From JAKAGZ01 sp963783855 (GTDB taxonomy: Bacteria; Bacteroidota; Ignavibacteria; Ignavibacteriales; Ignavibacteriaceae), in NCBI GenBank assembly GCA_963783855.1, contig CAWAPE010000003.1:186001-250000 (forward strand): a stretch of DNA of 64,000 nt, written 5' to 3'. Both the position numbers and the translations under genes were made by a program. Positions 7,509 to 17,013 of the stretch are shown one piece after another. Positions within the stretch are counted from its first letter, which is position 1. Every line of letters begins with the position of its first letter. A model generated the notes under the pieces. That model saw only the letters and a list, made by a program, of their open reading frames with translations. It was not told the DNA's origin and ran no database searches.

Positions 7509-8048
7509 ATGCCAGTAACTGGAACAATAATAACTAGAAAATATGATTTACCTGACTGGGCGCTAAAAAAAGGCGGTGCTTTATATTATATACATATTGC
7601 TTTAACCTGGTTTATTACTGCAGTGTTATTATTTGCCGGGGTAGGTAAAATAATAGCGCCTGAAGCATTAATTGAAAATCTTTCTGCAGTATTTAGCTTT
7701 TTACCTGACACAGTAGTTATAATTATCTCAGCGCTGGTATCTTTAACTGAAATTATTATTGGCCTATTATTGATAGGCAGCCTTTATAATGAAAAAGCAA
7801 GAAGTAAAAGAAAACTGATAGGAATATTATCAACAAGCTTATTTGCACTATTTCTTTTGTACAGCATTTATGGTCTTATTTTTGGTATTGGGGCTGACTG
7901 TGGGTGTTTTGGGAATGTAGTAAACACAAACTTTGGGTGGGGGATGATAGTTAGGAATTTGATTTTTCTTGCCATAGCAGTCATATCATTAAAGATTGGA
8001 TTTGAAAATTTAGTTAAAAGTGAAAAAAACCGCATTAAGCGGAAATAA
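7509..8048 (+). CDS. MauE/DoxX-like redox-associated membrane protein, cassette B
   Basis: Same length (179 residues) and topology as the cassette A copy, with the same GADCGCFGN motif (Cys131, Cys133). Residues 1-38 and 93-179 are almost unchanged. Residues 39-92, covering the end of the first and the whole second membrane segment with the loop between, differ at many positions. If MauE-like proteins are matched to their peptide or thioredoxin partner, this variable middle would be the place for it (inference). The peptide gene follows 24 bases later. Confidence 0.8.
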   Translation: MPVTGTIITRKYDLPDWALKKGGALYYIHIALTWFITAVLLFAGVGKIIAPEALIENLSAVFSFLPDTVVIIISALVSLTEIIIGLLLIGSLYNEKARSKRKLIGILSTSLFALFLLYSIYGLIFGIGADCGCFGNVVNTNFGWGMIVRNLIFLAIAVISLKIGFENLVKSEKNRIKRK

Positions 8049-8072
8049 TAAAATAATAAACGGAGGTCAGAA

Positions 8073-8345
8073 ATGGCTGGAAGAATTAAAAGACATCGCT
8101 CAAAAGCAGCAAAAGTTGCGGGAGCAGCGTTGTTTATTTTGCTGATGTTTTTAAACATGCAGCTTACAATAAATCCAAACAATAATGGAGATATTGATTT
8201 GTTTGGTTTGAATATATCCTTAGGTGTCTCAAGTACATATGCAAAAACTCAACAGGGTGATTGCAACGACATTTGTGATGATGCCAATAACGGTTACTGC
8301 ACATATTTAATCTCGGTTGGATATTGCTTTGGTCATTGGAACTAA
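8073..8345 (+). CDS. Small exported four-cysteine peptide (NVEALA-like), cassette B
   Basis: The protein has 90 residues. The head and membrane segment match peptide A (MAGRIKRHRSKAAK, segment about 15-30) and the linker ends in STYA, so the putative cleavage point after residue 57 is shared. The 33-residue tail has Cys64, Cys68, Cys76 and Cys85, acidic residues near the first pair and an aromatic end (YCFGHWN). Apart from having four cysteines, it shares nothing with tail A. No strong terminator follows; only a weak interrupted dyad (GTGAGT / ACTCAC) is seen near 8360-8392. A good GGAGG site precedes the ATG. Confidence 0.72.
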   Translation: MAGRIKRHRSKAAKVAGAALFILLMFLNMQLTINPNNNGDIDLFGLNISLGVSSTYAKTQQGDCNDICDDANNGYCTYLISVGYCFGHWN

Positions 8346-8405
8346 TTCTATTCTGTGGTGGGTGAGTGTCATTAGGATAGTGGTACTCACTCAATTAATA
8401 CAAAA

Positions 8406-9548
8406 ATGAAATATAATTTCAAAAAATACTTTCTATATTTTATAGCGATGCTTTTAATACAGTGTTTGGGCTGTAAAAAGAATGCAGATAGTAATGATAA
8501 CGAACAATTTAATAGTGGAAATGAAAACATATCAATAAATATAGCGGGGCAACAAAAAAAAATATATTTTTCTTTTAACAAAATTACTACTGATATAGTT
8601 GAGCGTGTATGGGGAAAAATTGAGCTAAAACGACTTATTAAAATAGGGGGTATTGAAAACCAGACATTACTTAAACCGTCAAGAATAAAAGTAGATAATA
8701 AGGGTAATATATATATTTTAGACATTGCTGAAAGCTCTGTAAAAAAATTTAGTAGTACTGGATTATTTATCAAAAAATATGGACAAAAAGGAAAGGGTCC
8801 GGGCGAATTTACGAGAGCATACGATTTTGATATAGATACTACTGGAAAAATAGCTGTCCTTGGCCCTAATGAAGGTAAATTCTCTGTTTTTTATGATGAT
8901 ACTGTTATTGAGTCAAAGAGTAAACTTTTACCTATCGAATTATGCTTTGCGTCAAAATCCGAAGTAGCTACTTTGCAAATTATGGATCCTTTAAGTTATT
9001 CGCCAATTAGTAAAACTAATTTTAAGGAAGGCAAAGAATTAAATTATAATAATTTCTTAAGTAAAAAAAGTTTCGAAGGAGAAAATTATGGAATGCTTCC
9101 TTTTCTAATTGGAGATATTCATCGTTACCAATTGGACAAATTAGTTTATATTTCCAGCATTATGGGCTACGTAGTTCTGTATGATGATAATGGTAATATT
9201 ATTAGTGTATTCAAATTAATTAACACGGCACATCAATCAGCTCTAAGAAAAAGGGAAGATAAAATTAAAGGTTCAGATTTTCCCCTTGTCAGATTCCCTC
9301 GTAAAGATGAATATTTGTTTATGTGTACAAATATTTGGGGAGACAATTTATACGTATTCTCGGACTATTCGAACAAAAATGAAGATAACTACGTAATTGA
9401 TGTATATTCGATTAGTAATGAGAGATATAAGTATTCGTTTAATTTGAGTGGAATTGGTAAAATAGTTTCAGTTTTTATAACTAAAAGTAAAATTTATATA
9501 ATTAAATTGAATACTGAAGCCTTGGTATATAATTACGTGACTGATTGA
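8406..9548 (+). CDS. Six-bladed beta-propeller lipoprotein, cassette B
   Basis: This 380-residue protein has a lipoprotein signal ending in CLGC (Cys23), an Asn/Asp-rich linker and a propeller-like body. Repeats include IKVDNKGNIYILDIAESSVK, GQKGKGPGEFTRAYDFDID and VVLYDDNGNIISVF. It belongs to the same broad family as the protein at 4117-5169 but is divergent, which contrasts with the near identity of the upstream genes. The 3' end overlaps the thioredoxin-like frame if that gene uses TTG 9545; from ATG 9551 they are 2 bases apart. Ligand unknown. Confidence 0.75.
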   Translation: MKYNFKKYFLYFIAMLLIQCLGCKKNADSNDNEQFNSGNENISINIAGQQKKIYFSFNKITTDIVERVWGKIELKRLIKIGGIENQTLLKPSRIKVDNKGNIYILDIAESSVKKFSSTGLFIKKYGQKGKGPGEFTRAYDFDIDTTGKIAVLGPNEGKFSVFYDDTVIESKSKLLPIELCFASKSEVATLQIMDPLSYSPISKTNFKEGKELNYNNFLSKKSFEGENYGMLPFLIGDIHRYQLDKLVYISSIMGYVVLYDDNGNIISVFKLINTAHQSALRKREDKIKGSDFPLVRFPRKDEYLFMCTNIWGDNLYVFSDYSNKNEDNYVIDVYSISNERYKYSFNLSGIGKIVSVFITKSKIYIIKLNTEALVYNYVTD

Positions 9549-9550
9549 TT

Positions 9551-10141
9551 ATGAGTAAATTATATAAATATGGATTTTGGATATTGATTATTGTTGCTTT
9601 TTCTTTTTTTAATTTATGGAGAATTACAAAGATAAATAGCGATAAAGATTTCAAAAGCACAAGGGAGTTTAATAATAAAAGGATATCATCACTTCTTGCA
9701 TCTGATATTATTATTAGAAGAAAAATAATGCCGTTAACAGGCTGGGATATTCTGACAAATAAAAAGGAAAATGATTTGTTAAAGGGTAGCTCATTGGTTA
9801 TTCTACTTGCTGACTTTAAATGTAACAAATGTCAGGAAAAAGAACTGGAAAGGCTCGATTCCTTAAAAACAATTGTCGATAAAAAAGGAATTAGGGTAAT
9901 GGGAATAACTACTAAAGCTAAAATGGACGTTGTAATAAGCGAAAGAAAAATTACTAAGTTCAATTTTCCGGTTTATCGGATTGACGACGAATCCTTTTAC
10001 AAAAACATTGCTTTTAGTAATGAATTCCCTCAACTATTATATGTCGTTGATAATGTAATAATAACAGCTTTTCGCCCGGTACCATTAGACACTGAATTTT
10101 CTAAACTATTTTACTACTATCTTCTTAATAAAAGGTTTTAA
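9551..10141 (+). CDS. Membrane-anchored thioredoxin-like protein, cassette B
   Basis: This is a roughly 196-residue protein with one N-terminal membrane segment and a predicted periplasmic domain. LVILLADFKCNKC carries the CxxC at the thioredoxin active-site position, and EFPQLLYVVDN fits the cis-Pro loop. The frame is also open from TTG 9545 (MIMSK), but ATG 9551 is the better start. It is only weakly similar to the cassette A protein: the CxxC (CNKC versus CDPC) and topology are the main shared points. It probably exchanges electrons with the MauE-like protein or the Cys peptide (inference). Confidence 0.65.
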   Translation: MSKLYKYGFWILIIVAFSFFNLWRITKINSDKDFKSTREFNNKRISSLLASDIIIRRKIMPLTGWDILTNKKENDLLKGSSLVILLADFKCNKCQEKELERLDSLKTIVDKKGIRVMGITTKAKMDVVISERKITKFNFPVYRIDDESFYKNIAFSNEFPQLLYVVDNVIITAFRPVPLDTEFSKLFYYYLLNKRF

Positions 10142-10306
10142 TATGTGTTTACGTTTAATAGACGAATTCCTACCTGCCTAAAAAAAATATCAGTATGTTC
10201 TCTTCAATCACAACTAATTTGTTGCTTATGCGTTTATTATAAAAAGATATGGCTTTATACTGATTTTAATTGTGGAAAATAATTAAATTGTGAACAACTA
10301 TACAAG

Positions 10307-13300
10307 GTGTCAAAATTGTCCCTCACCACAACATCCGTCTCACGCCCTGTAACTACGGCAATGTTCTTCCTTGGCATTGCTTTGCTGGGAATAATTTCCT
10401 TTACCCAAATTAGTGTTAATTTTTTGCCCTCAATTGAAATCCCGGAGCTTTTTGTAGAGACTGATTACGCAAATGTATCTGCTGCCGAAGTTGAGAAAAC
10501 AATTACCAAACCCATTGAGTCAATCACTTCTACAGTCGATGGAGTGAGTAAAATATCAAGCGTATCAAGAGATGGACAATCACTCGTTACATTAAAATTA
10601 GCCTGGGGCACAGACGTAAATTATGCAATGCTGGAAGTAAGAGAAAAGCTCGACGAGCTAAAAGGCTCTCTTCCTGATAATGCAGGCAGGTCTACAATAT
10701 ATAAGATAGATCCTTCAACCGAGTCGATAATGACGCTTGCAGTACATTCGGTTAGCAATTCCGGAAATACTGGGGGTGTTGATAATGTTTCTGCATCTAT
10801 AGCAAATGACTCACCGAATTATTCACTTGCCCCACAAATGGGACAAGCCCAATATGCGGGACTTGCGCAGTTAAAGGAATTTTCTGAAACAGTAATTAAA
10901 AAACGTTTCGAACAGTTAAGCGGCATTTCGCAGGCTGTTGTATCGGGAGGATTTCAGCAGGAAATAGAGGTCGGGGTCGATCCGCAAAAGCTCCAATCTT
11001 TTGGTTTAAGTTTTAATGCAGTAAAAACTGCACTTAAAAACTCCAATATAAACCTTGAAGGCGGAAGTATAAATGAAGGAGTCTTTCGTTACCCGTTACG
11101 TACAATAGGCGAGTTCCGTTCCCTTAAAGATATTTCTTCTGTTCCGGTTGTTACAAAAACCGGCTCAGTTCCTTTATATGATATTGCCTCTGTAAAAGAG
11201 GTTTTTGCAGAACGTGAAGGCTTGACACGGGTTAACAGTAAAGAGGCAATTCTAATATATATAAAGAAAGATGCGCACTCAAACACGATAAGCATAAGCC
11301 GCAAAGTTAGAGAAGCGGTTGCGCAGCTTAATAAAGAATACGGGGGTACAAATATTTCAGTCATCTTCGATCAATCGGAATTTATTCAAAAATCTATTTC
11401 CGATATTGAGCAGGCAATAATTTACGGAGCATTGCTTGCGCTGCTGGTCCTATTTTTATTTTTACGCAACCCCAGGTATCCGCTCATTGTTAGCGCAGTA
11501 ACTCCTTTTTCCATACTGGCGACAATTATTTTAATGTACTTCTGCGGCATCAGTTTCAATATAATTTCACTTACCGGTCTTGCGCTCGGGATTGGAATGG
11601 TAGGCGATAATGCAATAATAATAGTTGAGAACTTTTCAAGGCTGCGCGATCAGGGCAAATCGGTAATGGAGGCTGTTATAGGGGGCTCAAAGGAAATTAA
11701 CCTTTCGGTTTCTGCCGCTACTTTTACGAATGTTGCTATTTTTCTGCCGGTTATTTTTGTAAAAGGAATAGCACAGAAGCTTTTCCTAGATATGGGTCTG
11801 ACAATGACGTTTTCGCTGTTAGCTTCACTTCTCGTTTCGGTTACACTGGTTCCCGGCTTTCTTTCGAGGATGAAGTTACGACAAAAACCGGATGAAAAAT
11901 TTCAAAATACTGATAGCACTTCAAAGAAAAGAAATTTACCGAAAATTATAGACCCTGCATTATCATTTATTAAGATCAATTATGAAAAGGGAAAATCATC
12001 TTATCTCACGGTGCTCAGGTATTTTGTTAACAATCCTAAAACGGTGTTAATTATTACCTGCGTTCTTATTCTGATCTCTGCTGGTTCGGCATTTTTGATA
12101 AAAAGTGAGGAAGCGCCTGATATCGACCAGAGCAGGTTCGTTGTCGAATTGACTCTTCCTCCCTCATCTTCACTTGATGCTGTAAGTTCTGTTTCAGGAG
12201 AGGTTGAGACTCTTTTACTCACTTTGCCGCAAGTGAAAGATGTAGTTGCAGATGTAGGGATTTCATCCAGGGAAGACTATTTTAAAATTATTAACGCTTC
12301 CACAAACAAAGCTGCGATTGAATGCAGGGTCAAAGAGGGTTTCACGGTAAAAGGCACAATAAATATATTAAGAAAAAAGCTTAAGAGTTTATCTCCTGTG
12401 CTTGATAAATATTCAGCAGATGTTTTGATCACACATCCTTCAACTACATTTGAAAGGATTCTGCAGTCGGGCAAAAATGACATTGATGTTCAAATTATCG
12501 GTAATGACCTTGCAACGGCTTACGGCATTGCCGATACTGTACAGTCAAAATTGAAAAATGTATCTTACTTAAGTGATGTCGGACTGGGAAGTGAATCTGC
12601 AGGACAAACGAATCAAATTGTAATAAAAACCGATGAAGGCAAAATTAAAGCTTACGATATTTCTTCTTCACAAATAATGGATGAAATATCAGGATTATTT
12701 AAGAAAGAAACTGTTACCTACTTAAATGGTTTCGACAAGAAAACCGCTATTAAAATTTTGCCTTTATATAGATCAGGAAGTCCCACTGCTGTTAATAATG
12801 CCAATAGCGGACTAAGTTATGTGAATGATCTTTTGAATTATCAAATAAGAAAAAATAATGACCCTGTATCACCCGGAATTCCTTTGAGGGAACTTGTTAA
12901 AGTAGAAACGCAAAAAGGGTTTTCCTCAATAGCACACGATGATCAGCAGCGTGTTATCATTTTACATGTAAATGTAACCACGGCAGGATTGTTCCAGGCT
13001 GCCGGTAGTCTGGAAGAAATGTTTAGCGAAATAAATTTGCCGCCTGGTTACCGAATTAAAATAGGCGGTAAGATCGATGAAGTTAAAACTATGTTCAGTA
13101 GCCTTATCATAATAATACTATTATCGATTTTCCTGGTTTATGTAATACTTGCATCGCAGTATGAATCGATTGTATATCCGCTGGTGATATTAACTACAAG
13201 CCCGCTCGCGCTGGTAGGGACTTTTATAGTTATGCTTTTATTCGGGCAAACCTACAATTTAATGTCGATCATCGGCATAATAATTATGCTCGGCGCTATT

Positions 13301-13594
13301 GATAATGATGCGGTTATTGCTGTTGATATGATAACTTCCAACAGGCGAAACGGAATGCCGTTAACTGACGCTATAGTTGATGGTATGCAAAAGAGATTCA
13401 GACCGATAGTGATGACAACACTGACAACCATAATTGGAATGATACCATTGATATTCGGTTTTGGTGGGGGACTGGCATTGGCTGCGGCGATCGGTTATCC
13501 GATTATTGGGGGTTTGCTGGGCTCAACGGTTTTTACATTATTCCTGATCCCTGTTTTATACAGGTATTTTGACAGATTTGTAAGTAAGGATTGA
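10307..13594 (+). CDS. RND family efflux transporter (hydrophobe/amphiphile or metal type)
   Basis: This 1,095-residue inner-membrane pump has the normal RND size and layout: an N-terminal membrane segment, a large periplasmic domain, segments 2-6 (about 370-530), a second periplasmic loop and segments 8-12. The proton-relay region reads MVGDNAIIIVEN, keeping one of the two Asp residues seen in AcrB, as is common in HAE-1 relatives. The second half has QYESIVYPLVIL and GAIDNDAV. It starts at GTG 10307 with an AAGG site. It follows cassette B, and a decayed fragment of a sister gene follows cassette A. Substrate cannot be told from sequence. Confidence 0.9.
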   Translation: MSKLSLTTTSVSRPVTTAMFFLGIALLGIISFTQISVNFLPSIEIPELFVETDYANVSAAEVEKTITKPIESITSTVDGVSKISSVSRDGQSLVTLKLAWGTDVNYAMLEVREKLDELKGSLPDNAGRSTIYKIDPSTESIMTLAVHSVSNSGNTGGVDNVSASIANDSPNYSLAPQMGQAQYAGLAQLKEFSETVIKKRFEQLSGISQAVVSGGFQQEIEVGVDPQKLQSFGLSFNAVKTALKNSNINLEGGSINEGVFRYPLRTIGEFRSLKDISSVPVVTKTGSVPLYDIASVKEVFAEREGLTRVNSKEAILIYIKKDAHSNTISISRKVREAVAQLNKEYGGTNISVIFDQSEFIQKSISDIEQAIIYGALLALLVLFLFLRNPRYPLIVSAVTPFSILATIILMYFCGISFNIISLTGLALGIGMVGDNAIIIVENFSRLRDQGKSVMEAVIGGSKEINLSVSAATFTNVAIFLPVIFVKGIAQKLFLDMGLTMTFSLLASLLVSVTLVPGFLSRMKLRQKPDEKFQNTDSTSKKRNLPKIIDPALSFIKINYEKGKSSYLTVLRYFVNNPKTVLIITCVLILISAGSAFLIKSEEAPDIDQSRFVVELTLPPSSSLDAVSSVSGEVETLLLTLPQVKDVVADVGISSREDYFKIINASTNKAAIECRVKEGFTVKGTINILRKKLKSLSPVLDKYSADVLITHPSTTFERILQSGKNDIDVQIIGNDLATAYGIADTVQSKLKNVSYLSDVGLGSESAGQTNQIVIKTDEGKIKAYDISSSQIMDEISGLFKKETVTYLNGFDKKTAIKILPLYRSGSPTAVNNANSGLSYVNDLLNYQIRKNNDPVSPGIPLRELVKVETQKGFSSIAHDDQQRVIILHVNVTTAGLFQAAGSLEEMFSEINLPPGYRIKIGGKIDEVKTMFSSLIIIILLSIFLVYVILASQYESIVYPLVILTTSPLALVGTFIVMLLFGQTYNLMSIIGIIIMLGAIDNDAVIAVDMITSNRRNGMPLTDAIVDGMQKRFRPIVMTTLTTIIGMIPLIFGFGGGLALAAAIGYPIIGGLLGSTVFTLFLIPVLYRYFDRFVSKD

Positions 13595-13763
13595 TTTAAT
13601 AAATACGTCGTAGAGAATAACAATAAATGATACTGTCATTGTGAGTCCCGCTTTACGGGACGAAACAATCTATTTTCAGATGATTCTTTGTAATCCTAAA
13701 AATATGTAAAAGATTGCTTCTCTCGTTCCTCCCTCGCAATGACTTTGTGATTATCTTAAAACA
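13595..13763. other. Intergenic region between the two RND genes
   Basis: No gene is seen. Most of the stretch is taken up by the palindromic element at 13635-13743. No convincing terminator or promoter is seen. Confidence 0.5.
13635..13743. repeat. REP-like element with inverted ends
   Basis: The element begins GTCATTGTGAG and ends CTCGCAATGAC, inverted repeats with one mismatch. Inside is the short palindrome TCCCGCTTTACGGGA, and the TTGCTTC...CTCGCAATGAC text is typical of dispersed repeats in this bacterial group. It is about 109 bases and codes for nothing. Confidence 0.65.
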
Positions 13764-16700
13764 TTGTCAATAAACATTTATAAAAATAGTGAGATCTTTT
13801 TAAATAGACCTATTACAGTTTTAATGTTCCACCTGATGCTTGCGGCAGTCGCCGTATTTGCATTTATGCGTCTGCCGGTTGAGCTGACCCCTGATGTAGA
13901 TTTCCCGCAGCTTACTGTTGTTACAGGCTGGGGACAGGCATCTGCCGAGATGGTAACGAGAAATATTACTCTCCCGGTGGAAGAAGCGGCAGCCTCAATT
14001 ACGGGAGCTAAAAATGTTTCATCTACTTCGTCTGAAGGGAGGTCTGTTGTTCGCCTTGATCTGGATAAAGATGCGGATGTAAATTTTGCCAGACTTGAAC
14101 TGATGGAAAAACTTTCCGCAATAAAAAAGGATCTGCCTAAGGAGGCGACGATCCCGCAAATTCAAAAATATGTCCCTGATGATTTCAGTGATTTGCAGGG
14201 ATTTATGAGCTACAGCCTGTTTGGCAATATGACTCTTGCACAAGTACAAAAATATGCGGAGGATAATATCAAACCGGCTCTTTTAGGAATTAAAGGCGTT
14301 GGGGCGGTAAGAATTTTAGGGGGAGCAGAAAGACATATTTACATTTTCCTTAACTCAAAGAAAATGCAAAGTCTTGGAATAACTGTAAACGAAGTATCAA
14401 ATGATATTAACAATAACGTAAATCAGCAAACAATTGGAAATATAAATACAAAAAATAAAAAATATTTTATCCTTACCGGGAATAAAATCAGATCGTTGAA
14501 CGAGATTAAAAATGTCGATGTTTTTACCGGTAATCACATATCCGTAAAATTAAATAACATTGCAATAATTACAGATTCTCTTGCAAATCAGCAAAGCTTT
14601 GTAAGGATAAACGGCAAGCCTTCAGTTACTTTAGAAATTGACAGAGAACCCGGAACCAATATGTTAACACTTGCGTCTTCCGTTAAAACTAAAATATCGC
14701 AAATACAAGAATTTCTGCCGGTTTCTCTTTCCGTTACAAAAATTTTTGATAAAAGCCAGGATATGCGAAAGGAAATTTCTGAACTGTCTGATAAGGCAAT
14801 TATTTCAATACTTGTAATCTTTCTGATTGTGCTTTTATTCTTCAGAAAAATCTTTCACTCTTTTATTATTGTGTCTTCAGTAATTTTCTCGTTATCAGGG
14901 GGCATTGTTTTCCTCTTTTTAAGCGGCATAGGATTAAATGTCCTTACTCTTGCAGCACTTGCGCTTTCGCTTGGAATTATCATAGATAACAATGTAGTAG
15001 TTGTTGAAAATATTCTTCGGTTTTTTGAAGAGGGAAGGGAAACAGGTGCTAATCTTATTAAGGTACTGAATACTTCTTTGAAAGAAATAAAACTACCACT
15101 GATTGCGGCAACGCTTACTACAATTGGAGCACTTATTCCGGTATTTTTTCTACCGCCTGATCTTAAACCATATTTTCTTCAGTTTGCCGAAACGGCAGTA
15201 GTTGTTATAGCTTTCTCTCTGTTGATTGCTTTTATGTTTGTTCCGGTTTCGCTATTAATATTCTTTAAATTCCGGAAAAATAAGACTTTTGAGGGAGGTG
15301 GCTCATTTTCATTCCGAATTAAGAAAGTATATGAAAGAATGGTTACGTGGACTGTTCTCCACAAAAAGATAACCTTGATTTTTGCAGTCTGGTTGTTTGG
15401 AATTCCCTTGTGGCTTCTTCCTAACAATATAGACACCTCTGCTGGATTAGCCAAATCTTCCCCGGTTGTAAATTGGCTTGCTCCATTTTATAACTCAACA
15501 ATTGGAAGTGAATTCTATCAGAACATAAGGCCTTATGTAGACTACGGATTTGGCGGTGCATCGCAGCTATTTTTTCAGCATGTTTATAAAGGTGAATTAT
15601 GGCGTTATGGAAATGAAACTTATCTTATGTTTTCTATTTATACGCCGCAGGGCACTCCTCCCGAACAGATAAATAAATTTACAAAACAGGTTGAAAACAA
15701 CTTGCTTCCTGATATGAAAAGCATAAAAAATATTACAACAAGGGTTTATTCAGGTTCGGCAAAAATAAAAGTAAGTTTTTCAGATTCTGTTGCTATGACG
15801 GCGGTTCCGTATATTATTAAGAACAGGCTTACGAGTATAGCTGCAAGAACCGGTGGTTTTGAAGTTAGTGTTGCAGGTTTCGGGCAGGGATACTTTTCCG
15901 GTGGCGGAATGACTCCGAGTTATCAGATCGAAATACTCGGATATAATTATAATATTGTCAGGGAATTGTCCCAAAAATTAAGTGAGAAGCTAAAGAATAA
16001 TCCAAGAGTTGATAACATTCAGCTTGACCGGCTTCCATGGCAGAACCAGGATTACCAGGTGCTTGCAGTAATAAACAGACAAAGTCTTGACAGATTAGGA
16101 GCGAATGTTTCGGACTTTGTAAGCGGATTCTCACCGAATGTTTCTACGGATTTATCCGGTATATCGATTCCGGTTAATAACGATCCTGTGAGAACAGTCC
16201 TAAAATTTGATAATTATCGCAACACATCATTTTCTAATCTTCCCGGTAAAGAAATAATATTGAATTCAAAGAGAACGCGGATAGGTGAGTTTATAAATCT
16301 GAAAGTTGAACCTGTTATGCCTGAAATTCAAAGAGACAATCAACAATATTCAAGATATGTTACTTTTGATTATAAAGGTCCTTATAAATACGGCGATGAA
16401 TTTACCGATGCTGTTATAAAAACAGTTCCTTTAGCCCCTGGCTATGAAATTAAAAGACCAAATTATTTTTTTAGGTTCGGTGAAAAAGAAAGCCTTCCTC
16501 TTGTTTTACTGGGTTTACTTTCTCTTTTGATCGTATTTATGGTTACAGCATCTCTGTACGAATCCTATAAAAAGCCGTTCGTAATTATTTTATCGGTGCC
16601 TATGTCTCTAATTGGATTATTTGCTATATTTTATTTTACTGATGCAAATTTTGGAAGAGGTGCCTATGCATCTGTTTTATTTCTCATTGGTCTGGCAGTA

Positions 16701-16997
16701 AACAATGGAATCTTGCTTGTAGATAAAATAGCACAGGCGAAAGAGTTCCCCGGGATAAGTGATAAAATTACCCGGGCAAAAATGATCTCTGAACTTGCAT
16801 CACAACGACTCAGACCAATTCTTATGACGGCATTAATTACTTCCACCGGATTTTTGCCTTTTGTTATAGATGCTGATATTTATTCATTCTGGTATACGTT
16901 TTCCCTCGGCATTATAGGTGGAATTGCCGTTTCAACATTTATGATTCTCTTTATAATGCCCGCACTCTTTGAATTAATTAGTGGCAGGAACAAATAA
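13764..16997 (+). CDS. RND family efflux transporter, second copy
   Basis: This 1,077-residue RND protein is clearly distinct from the one just upstream. It has the same 12-segment layout, with IIIDNNVVVVEN in segment 4 and LAVNNGILLVDKI in segment 10. The second periplasmic domain is long and aromatic-rich. The start is TTG 13764 (MSINIYKNS); no ATG precedes the conserved FLNRPITVLMF membrane segment. The gene runs into the adaptor gene, so the two form one operon. Two RND proteins with one adaptor may form a heteromultimeric pump of the MdtBC kind (inference). Confidence 0.88.
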   Translation: MSINIYKNSEIFLNRPITVLMFHLMLAAVAVFAFMRLPVELTPDVDFPQLTVVTGWGQASAEMVTRNITLPVEEAAASITGAKNVSSTSSEGRSVVRLDLDKDADVNFARLELMEKLSAIKKDLPKEATIPQIQKYVPDDFSDLQGFMSYSLFGNMTLAQVQKYAEDNIKPALLGIKGVGAVRILGGAERHIYIFLNSKKMQSLGITVNEVSNDINNNVNQQTIGNINTKNKKYFILTGNKIRSLNEIKNVDVFTGNHISVKLNNIAIITDSLANQQSFVRINGKPSVTLEIDREPGTNMLTLASSVKTKISQIQEFLPVSLSVTKIFDKSQDMRKEISELSDKAIISILVIFLIVLLFFRKIFHSFIIVSSVIFSLSGGIVFLFLSGIGLNVLTLAALALSLGIIIDNNVVVVENILRFFEEGRETGANLIKVLNTSLKEIKLPLIAATLTTIGALIPVFFLPPDLKPYFLQFAETAVVVIAFSLLIAFMFVPVSLLIFFKFRKNKTFEGGGSFSFRIKKVYERMVTWTVLHKKITLIFAVWLFGIPLWLLPNNIDTSAGLAKSSPVVNWLAPFYNSTIGSEFYQNIRPYVDYGFGGASQLFFQHVYKGELWRYGNETYLMFSIYTPQGTPPEQINKFTKQVENNLLPDMKSIKNITTRVYSGSAKIKVSFSDSVAMTAVPYIIKNRLTSIAARTGGFEVSVAGFGQGYFSGGGMTPSYQIEILGYNYNIVRELSQKLSEKLKNNPRVDNIQLDRLPWQNQDYQVLAVINRQSLDRLGANVSDFVSGFSPNVSTDLSGISIPVNNDPVRTVLKFDNYRNTSFSNLPGKEIILNSKRTRIGEFINLKVEPVMPEIQRDNQQYSRYVTFDYKGPYKYGDEFTDAVIKTVPLAPGYEIKRPNYFFRFGEKESLPLVLLGLLSLLIVFMVTASLYESYKKPFVIILSVPMSLIGLFAIFYFTDANFGRGAYASVLFLIGLAVNNGILLVDKIAQAKEFPGISDKITRAKMISELASQRLRPILMTALITSTGFLPFVIDADIYSFWYTFSLGIIGGIAVSTFMILFIMPALFELISGRNK

Positions 16998-17013
16998 AAA
17001 ATTTAGTATTAAA

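Larger units (their letters stand above)
6697..7604 (+). repeat. Near-identical duplicated block, copy B
   Basis: Colinear with 2388-3295 at a fixed offset of 4,309 bases. It is far more alike than the RND remnant is to the intact pump gene, or than the two lipoprotein genes are to each other. Confidence 0.9.
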
